From Rheum nobile (taxonomy: Eukaryota; Streptophyta; Magnoliopsida; Caryophyllales; Polygonaceae), in NCBI GenBank assembly GCA_027886185.1, contig WOAB01000232.1, positions 1,550,001 to 1,614,000 of the forward strand: 64,000 nucleotides of DNA, given 5' to 3'. The stretch's first letter is position 1. Each line of letters begins with the position of its first letter. The notes below the pieces were generated by a model. It did not search any database, was not told where the DNA came from, and saw only the letters and a list, made by a program, of their open reading frames with translations. Both the position numbers and the translations under genes were made by a program. Below, one piece after another: positions 57,431 to 64,000 of this stretch.

Positions 57431-58355
57431 TGTTGAATTCCTTAGATTTTGATGGTTACAAACACTCAACTAATATGTGTACCAAGTGTTTCAGGGACAA
57501 GAAGAGTTATCCCAGGGAGCTTTACAGCACAGGATCTCAGAGGGAACAAAGGCTTGCTTAGCGCTTTGTTACCTCTCAAGGAACTGAAGTGACAGACCAG
57601 ATCAAGGCTGCAAAAGGAAAGAAGTCATCCAGCGTGCTGAGTTAAGGAAACAAACCAAGAAGCCACGCGGTAGAGGATGAAGACTTCGGCTCCAAGGATC
57701 AAGCCGGATTGCGCGAAGATATGGAGAGAGAAAACCCGATCGTATTGATCCTAGGAATCTTTCCTAAGATAAGGCGATTGGAGAGAGAAGAACGTTATCC
57801 AATCGTTTGGATTAATTAAGGAACTCCTTCCTTAATTAATATAACCGGTTGTGATATCTTATCTTCAAAACAAAATCATATCTTTGTAATCCGATTCCAG
57901 TATTTCCTAATTTTGTGTCAATTAGGGTTTTAGCCGAGTTGTATTTAAGAGAAGCATGGATTCTTTTCTATGTAACGACGAAGAAGAAAAAGAAGAACAA
58001 AGAGCGCTCAGTTGAGAAGAAAAAGAGAGTGAAGTGTTTGTGAGTCTTTGAGGGTTGAGTTCGGATTCATCGTTGTAGGAGTGATCTTCAAATCTAGGTG
58101 GGAAGTCTAGTGTTTTGGAGTCCATGCTACAAGTGTAATCGAACAAGAAATCAATAAGACAAGTACACACTTCAAAATCCTCTCAAGCGGAAGCTTGAAG
58201 GTAGTGGTTTTTCCTTGAGAAGCTAGTTTTGCTAATCAGGGTTTCCACTATATATCGTGAGTTCGTTCTGTTATCTTTCTTGCTATTTTAATCCGCTGTG
58301 CCTTCTGTGGGAACAAAGCTTTTGTTCCCTCAAACGTAACTCTAACGATCCAACA
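57431..58355 (+). repeat. 3' LTR of the pol-less SIRE-type element
   Basis: This is 925 bp, same length as the 5' LTR, ending gatccaaca before the gttcc target duplication. Confidence 0.95.
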
Positions 58356-58360
58356 GTTCC

Positions 58361-59801
58361 GTTATGGGTCGTTTCATAGGAATCCATAATCTGAGATCTG
58401 ACCTCATTTCAGACCCGGAAACCCGTTGTCATTGAGCTTTGTTAAGCTTCGTCTAATCTAAGGCAAGTGGCGGTTCGCTCTTGCTTATCATTCCATATTT
58501 CCATTAATTATCAATTGTTTAATGGTTAATTAAATTGGGATGAACTATTGTTTTCGTTTGGGAACAAATTTGATAAATGATACGATTAAAATATGATATT
58601 ATAATAGGTTGTATATATTGCTAGAAATAACGCTATTATATCTGTTATTACCGTGATGGTATTGTTGTGGATTTTTATGCAAACTTGAAATATAGTTAGT
58701 AGTGGATTTTATGTGCACTTGAGATATAGTTAGCACGAGTATTCGTAGGAACACTGCTTACCTTGAGAGGTAGCCGTTTCTTTATAACCCGGTGGATAGG
58801 ATGTTCAAGCCCTAACACCGTTTCTCTAGTCATGACTATCCCCTATCCGAATATAGGGGAGGTGCGCTTAGCCGACGTCAAACCTTTAGGGATTTATTCC
58901 CGACTATATATCTCTATATCCTGAGGGATGAGATGATTATGATAAAAGCTTATAACGTGAATATACGTTTTGGAATTAAATAAGATAAGTGTGATTATAC
59001 ACATAATTAATGAACCTTGGGCGAGAAGTATAACGTGGAAACTCGTATGGGATTTGATTAGAGTAAGTCCACCTTTCGAATCTGAATTCGCATTATGCGG
59101 TGAGGTTGGTCGTGGACCCAAATAGTCAAGTCGCTTTTAAACGTTTGTGTGAAGCTTTATGTTCCCAAACACTTGTCATACTTCCGATAAGACTCAATTC
59201 GTTGGAGTCTTCTCTTCATATTGTTTCCGTAAGACTCAATCTTTTAGAGTCTTCTCTCGATCATTATTCTTTGGATATTTTCAGTAGAAGTATTAAGGTT
59301 TACTATCGTCATCGGCTTTCATTCGAGAAGCGATGAGTCTAACCTAATACGACTACTTAGAACCTTTCTGTTTAACCCTTGTATAGTCTTTCATTAGGCT
59401 AACCAACCGGTTATATTCCCTTGCATGGTTGGCTGGTGTCATCCGTCTCATACGGCACATCAGGTAAACTGCAGTTCCATGAAGGCTAGAAACGACGGTG
59501 AAGGCAGATGGAATTTTTGAAGTGTTTTACCAAGGTTGAGATCCTAGGCGTGTGATCGCTAGATCAAGACTTTTGTGTCATTTATTAAAAAAAAAGACTT
59601 CCGCTGTAATATATTTTGGTTGTATTTGGATTATGGATGTAATTCCGAAATTTTGATTTAATCCAATACTATGACATTTCGTATTATAAATGTTGTTTTA
59701 TGATTTGTATAAACTGGTTAAGCCTTGGGTGACTTCGGATGTGAAATCTGAGGTCACTGGCGGTGATACCCTTTCAAGGATATATATTTGGGGGTGTTAC
59801 A
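58361..59801 (+). repeat. gypsy 5' LTR, second part
   Basis: This continues the LTR interrupted at 51249 and ends ggggtgttaca, just before the primer-site-like tagtatcagagcc (59808). A pair of near-identical segments containing aagactcaat and agagtcttctct lies at 59190-59265. Confidence 0.65.
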
Positions 59802-60039
59802 GATTTAGTATCAGAGCCGATATTTTTTTTAAAAAAACGGGTGGGTTTTAAAACATTTTCTTGGAACGAAATTTTTTATAAACCGTTTACTCGTTTGAAA
59901 CTGAGAAATGTTTTCGAAGGCTCTGAATTTGTAAGTAAAATTTTTATTCTGCCGATCTAGTCGTGCCTTTTCTTTAGTCTGATATGGAAGCGAACTTCTT
60001 TATTTAGAAAGACTAACTCTCTTCTCGTCGCCCGTAGAT

Positions 60040-60839
60040 ATGGGTGCATTCTGTTCTCTTCAAAGGAACTCGGAAGAAGCCGAGGTGGCTCCGCCATCTC
60101 CAGTGAGGCTTGAGTTCCCGGTTCCCCTGCGATGCTTTGAGATTGGAGAATCTAGTAGTCCACCCGAGGAGGTGAAGACCGTACTCCCTGAGTCGGTAGT
60201 GCTAGTGCCCAATAAAACCGAGGTTCCTGTGGTAGAGCCCGAAGAGGAGCCAAGGGAGGACACTAAGGATGAGGGTTATCCGTCAGAGTACGCAAGAGGG
60301 TACTACGACGATGACTTTATGATCGAGTCGATTCCCGAGGAGGATCCAGAGGAGGACCCCGAAGAGGACCTCGAGGATCAGGGCCACGAGTCCGATGGCT
60401 TAGAGCGCTTATTGGTGGACAGCGAGGACCCGGGGATGAAGTTTATCTATCCAAGTCCGGAGTTGCCGCCTGAGCGAGAGTACTCGCCATTGACTCCGGC
60501 CGATTGGGAGACACTCTATGCTGAGTTTGGCATCAGAAGAAGGAGTGATCCACAAAATGCATCTTGGACTCACAGCCTATTCCTGCTCAGAGGAGGCTGA
60601 GGTTGAGCCCTGACTCGCGAGAGGCACTTCGCCTGAGTCAGGTGATTTCCCCTGAAGAGCGCCGTCAGATGGATGAGGTGGTAGAGCATGCTCGAAGAAG
60701 GGAAAGGCCAAGGAATGAGCCATGTGCTCCAGGACCGAGCAGGGTGAGAAGTCCATCACCAGATTCCGATGGTAAACCCCGTTCGAAGAAGCCATGTATG
60801 TGGAGCTGTGATTACAGGAAACGTTTCAGGGCGCCATGA
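60040..60839 (+). other. acidic ORF between gypsy primer site and gag
   Basis: An ATG-initiated frame (60040-60600, 186 codons) is rich in E, D and P, with an EEDPEEDPEEDLEDQ tract. A second frame (about 60564-60839) continues in similar composition with RRRERPRNEP and a DSDGKPRSKKP segment, so a frameshift probably splits one longer ORF of roughly 260 codons. Most gypsy elements start gag close to the primer site, so an extra upstream ORF is unusual. I do not recognise a domain. Confidence 0.5.
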
Positions 60840-61081
60840 TTGGGCCAGTGCTGATTAGCAGTTTCTTTTCTTGTATTTCAATGTTCGTTTTGTTAAGAAC
60901 CTAAGTCTCCGAGCAATTTTGTCTTGACGCTCGGGCGATCCCTTTTGTAGAACCTATTAGCTCAGTTTGAGTTTATTAATGAAAATTTCCAAGTTTGATC
61001 TAATCTAAGTGATTTTATTACATTGAGTACATTGGAATAATATTAATGTTATAAAATACTTGGAATTTGATCGGTAAACAG

Positions 61082-62443
61082 ATGGTGAACACAAGGAACA
61101 CCATTCGTGCTGGTGCTGGGCCAAGCAATGACCCCAGACCAAATGAGAGGAACACTGCAAACCCCGTGGATGAACACGAGTCTGCTTCTAATAACAATCC
61201 AATGGGCAATGACCAAGTTCCGCCTAACGCTCCAGTAGTGTTTAACGTTGCAGCAATAGAGGCTATTCGGGGAATTGTGATGCAAGCATTCACATACATT
61301 ATGCGACCAAACGCGCCTCAGGCACAAGCTGTGCCAATTCCCCCAGCGGTTCCTAGATTTGAGGAGCCTAATATCCATGTACCCCAAGAGGAAGCGGTCA
61401 GGAATAGAGGCGACTATGGCCGAGCACTGAAGGCCATAAGCTCTATGAGGCCTGATAGCTATGATGGGAAAGGAGAGCCAGTCAGGGTGGCATATTGGTT
61501 CTCGCACATGGAACGATTGTTCCGCAATGTTGAGTGTACTGAAGCTGAGAAGGTGCACATTGCTTCCCTTCAGCTGAAGGAGGTAGCTAGCGAATGGTGG
61601 GAAGGTACCGGCCTAGCTGATCACCCTGGTTTGAACTGGGGGATGTTCAAAGCCAAAATAACTGATCGTTTCTTCTCCCGAGCTATGAGGGAAGAAAAAC
61701 ATAAGGAGTTCCTCTATCCGAAGACGGATGGATTGAAAGTGACTGAGCTTGCGGCCAAGTTCAATCATCTGCTATAATATGCTGGGCCGGAGGTGTCCAG
61801 TGATGAGCAAAAGATCTGGCATTTCCATGAGTGGATGAATCCAGACATTAAGCCGTTGATGGTACGTCACGTATGCTCTACTTTGGAGCAGTACGTGGAT
61901 GCTGCCTACAAACTGGAAGTGACTCTGGAGGAGTCAACGAAGAAGCGCAATCGCCAAAGGTCAATGCAGAACCAGTCTCAGGCGAGTGGATTCAAGCGTC
62001 CCGCGCCACCGTCTAATTTTGCCAAGTCTGGCAAAGCAATAACGAATATGACTCATGGAGGGTCTACGCAACAGTTGGGTCAAGGCAAGAATCTGATCCA
62101 GTGCTACAATTGTGGTACACCCGGGCACAAGAGCAATGCGTGTCCGAATGAAAAGAAGATATGCTATGGCTGTGGAAAGGAGGGCCATGTGCAGACGTTC
62201 TGTCTGCAGAGAAGGCAGAAAGGAGCTGAATCACAGCAAGGGTCTGTTAATCAGAACAATCGACCCAAGTTTAGACTAGTGGAAGCTCATAGTCCTTCGA
62301 CGCAGACAGCTGCACAGAACAAGGGGAAAGCCCCAACTGCTTCTGGAAGTCAGGGTCAATGCCTTTACGAGATGCGTGAGGCTGATGGACCAAATGCTCC
62401 GATTGCTCAAGGTACTTTATACCTTCATTCTACTGTTGTTTGA
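61082..62443 (+). pseudogene. gypsy gag, interrupted by a stop
   Basis: The frame starts MVNTRNTIRAGAGPSN and is broken by TAA at 61775. It continues in frame to 62443. It contains the Ty3/gypsy capsid region (about 61440-61770, with LQLKEVASEWWEG) and two zinc knuckles, CYNCGTPGHKSNAC and CYGCGKEGHVQTFC (about 62100-62200). It then loses frame relative to protease near 62440. Confidence 0.85.
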
Positions 62444-64000
62444 TTCGGGTGCTACCCATTCTTTTATCTCGGAGAGTTGTGTTAGTAAGTTAGGCTTAGT
62501 ATGCAACGAGGCTTATGAGTCTTTCATTGTGAATCTTCCTAATGGTGAACATTTAGTGGGCACCAAGCGTCTGTCAGAATTTCCGATTACCATCCAGGGT
62601 AAGAAGTTCAAAGCAGATTTGATCTGTATAGCCATGGCTCCATACGACATTATTCTCGGTATGGATTGGCTGACGCATCATGGGGCGGTAATCGATTTTA
62701 GCTCAAGGACTGTGACGGTGTCATCTGGGGGCCAGTATATATGCAAATTCAAGGGTCGTAATGACGCTGATAACGACAGGCTTATCAATGCGATGGCTGC
62801 GTTTAAGCTACTTCGACAAGGTCGTGTCGGGTACCTGTGCTATCTGGACAAGCCCAAGAAAGACGAGCCATCAGTTCTTGATATTCCGGTCGTTTGTGAG
62901 TTTCCAGACGTCTTTCCGGAAGAAATTCCTGGTTTACCCCTGTATCGTGACGTGGAGTTTACCATTGATCTCGAGCCTGGTACCGCGTCGATCTCTAAGG
63001 CACCGTACCAGATGGCTCCTGTTGAGATGCAAGAGTTGAAGAAGCAACTCGAAGATCTTCTTGAGAAGGGCTATATAAGGCCGAGCGCATCACCTTGGGG
63101 CGCTCCGGTTTTGTTCGTCAAGAAGAAAGATGGATCGTTCCGACTTTGTATAGACTATCGAGAGTTGAATAAAGTCACGATCAAGAATAAGTATCCGTTG
63201 CCGAGGATTGATGATCTGTTGGATCAACTGCAGGGAGCAAATGTCTTTTCCAAAATCGATCTGAGGTCTGGTTACCATCAGCTCAAGATTCGTGAGGAGG
63301 ATATTCCGAGGACTACGTTCCGAACGAGATATGGTCACTACAAGTTCGTAGTCATGCCATTTGGACTTACCAATGCTCCATCAGTTTTCATGGATCTAAT
63401 GCATCGATGTTTCCACCAATACTTGGATAAGTTCGTAGTGGTCTTCATCGATGACATTTTGATTTATTCCCCGAGCGTGGAAGCTCACGAGGAACATCTT
63501 CGGATTACTTTGTCAGTCCTTAGACAGAATCAACTATATGCAAAGTTGTCTAAGTGTGACTTTTGGATCAAGGAAGTGACTTTCTTAGGCCATGTGATCA
63601 ATGAGAATGGGGTTATGGTTGATCCCCAGAAGATTGAAGCGATAGCAAATTGGAAGCGGCCTCAAAATGTGAAGGAGGTGTATAGTTTTCTTGGACTTGC
63701 TGGATATTATAGACGGTTCGTGGAGGGATTTTCTAAGATCGCTCTACCTATGACCGGTTTGCTCCGCAAAGTCCACAAGAAGTTTGTATGGGATGACAAG
63801 TGCGAGGCTAGTTTTCAGAAGTTGAAGCAGTGTCTGGCCTCTGCACCAGTGTTAGCACTACCGGAAGGAAATGATGGTTATGTGGTCTATAGTGATGCTT
63901 AGAAGAGTGGTTTAGGATGTGTGTTGATGCAAAGAGGCAAGGTTATTGCATAAGCATCTAGACAATTGAAAACATATGAAGCAAACTATCCGACGCATGA
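62444..64000 (+). pseudogene. gypsy protease, RT and start of RNase H, with stops
   Basis: The frame (open from 62376, homologous from about 62440) carries protease FDSGATHSF and ILGMDWL, then RT with [38 protein letters not shown] and the catalytic FIDDILIYS, then [11 protein letters not shown] and the RNase H start VVYSDA. In-frame stops follow at 63900 and at about 63952, with recognisable RNase H sequence (GLGCVLMQRG, ASRQLKTYE) continuing to the window edge. A one-base frameshift separates it from gag. The integrase is outside the window. Confidence 0.87.

Larger units (their letters stand above)
51250..58355 (+). mobile_element. non-autonomous SIRE-type element: gag and extra ORF, no pol
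   Basis: The element is 7106 bp with two 925-bp LTRs and a perfect 5-bp target duplication, gttcc (51245-51249 and 58356-58360). By eye the LTRs differ at about 13 of 925 positions (1.4%), so it inserted recently. Internally it has a Met-tRNA primer site, gag, about 1.2 kb without coding sequence where pol should be, the extra ORF, and polypurine tracts. It must rely on pol from another element. Both ORFs carry one in-frame stop. It sits inside the LTR of the gypsy element. Confidence 0.92.
50515..64000 (+). mobile_element. Ty3/gypsy retrotransposon, right end outside window
   Basis: A 5' LTR of about 2.18 kb (50515-51249 plus 58361-59801, split by a nested element) is followed by a primer-binding-site-like string, an acidic leader ORF, gag with two zinc knuckles, and protease-RT-RNase H. 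RT follows protease directly, as in Ty3/gypsy. The LTR boundaries are judged from tgttcgg...gttaca ends and the primer site. Multiple stops and a frameshift make it defective. A Tekay/Del-like chromovirus is possible, but the integrase and chromodomain lie beyond 64000. Confidence 0.85.

Overview
This is a piece of a flowering-plant nuclear genome, most likely a eudicot. The genes have many short exons with GT-AG introns, the spaces between them are very AT-rich, and much of the DNA is plant transposon sequence (RTE and L1 LINEs, hAT, Stowaway and Tourist MITEs, SIRE-type Copia and Ty3/gypsy elements). I cannot name the species.

The left part (1-36 kb) is genic. From left to right it holds: an AT-rich stretch with a hAT MITE (2631-2981) and a 5'-truncated RTE-type LINE (3135-4934, 15-bp target duplication); a small LYR-motif protein gene on + (6087-7467, 2 coding exons, 110 aa); an array of about 778-bp tandem repeats, each carrying two MITEs (8115-10848); a lysine-rich nuclear-type protein gene on + (12650-16610, 3 coding exons, 665 aa); two hAT MITEs (17392-17784, 18215-18812); a P-loop GTPase-like gene with a C-terminal membrane segment on + (19114-21749, 9 exons, 525 aa); the Mediator cyclin C gene CYCC1 on - (22202-25572, 9 exons, 253 aa); an L1 LINE relic interrupted by a MITE (26389-27740); and the MINIYO/RPAP1 gene on - (27848-36021, 10 exons, 1582 aa). 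I assembled these models by hand from splice sites, reading phase and remembered family sequence. CYCC1 and MINIYO both serve RNA polymerase II: cyclin C in the Mediator kinase module, MINIYO in polymerase assembly, import and elongation.

The right part (36.8-64 kb) is a nest of transposable elements. A truncated hAT-like element abuts a SIRE-type Copia element (38057-46750) that has lost the first 420 bp of its 5' LTR but keeps an open pol. Next come a decayed Copia relic on - and the 3' end of another SIRE-type element on - (48349-50514). The extra ORF of that element is interrupted by a Ty3/gypsy element on + that runs off the right edge (50515-64000). The gypsy 5' LTR is in turn split by a young SIRE-type element (51250-58355, GTTCC target duplication) that has gag and the extra ORF but no pol.

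Most striking are the pol-less SIRE derivative with two 925-bp LTRs that differ at about 13 sites, features shared by the SIRE-type copies (a stop between gag and pol followed by an acceptor-like site, repeated polypurine tracts, a TATA-like leader before the extra ORF), the MITE-bearing tandem array, and an apparent GC-AG intron in the GTPase-like gene. No tRNA, rRNA or CRISPR was seen.
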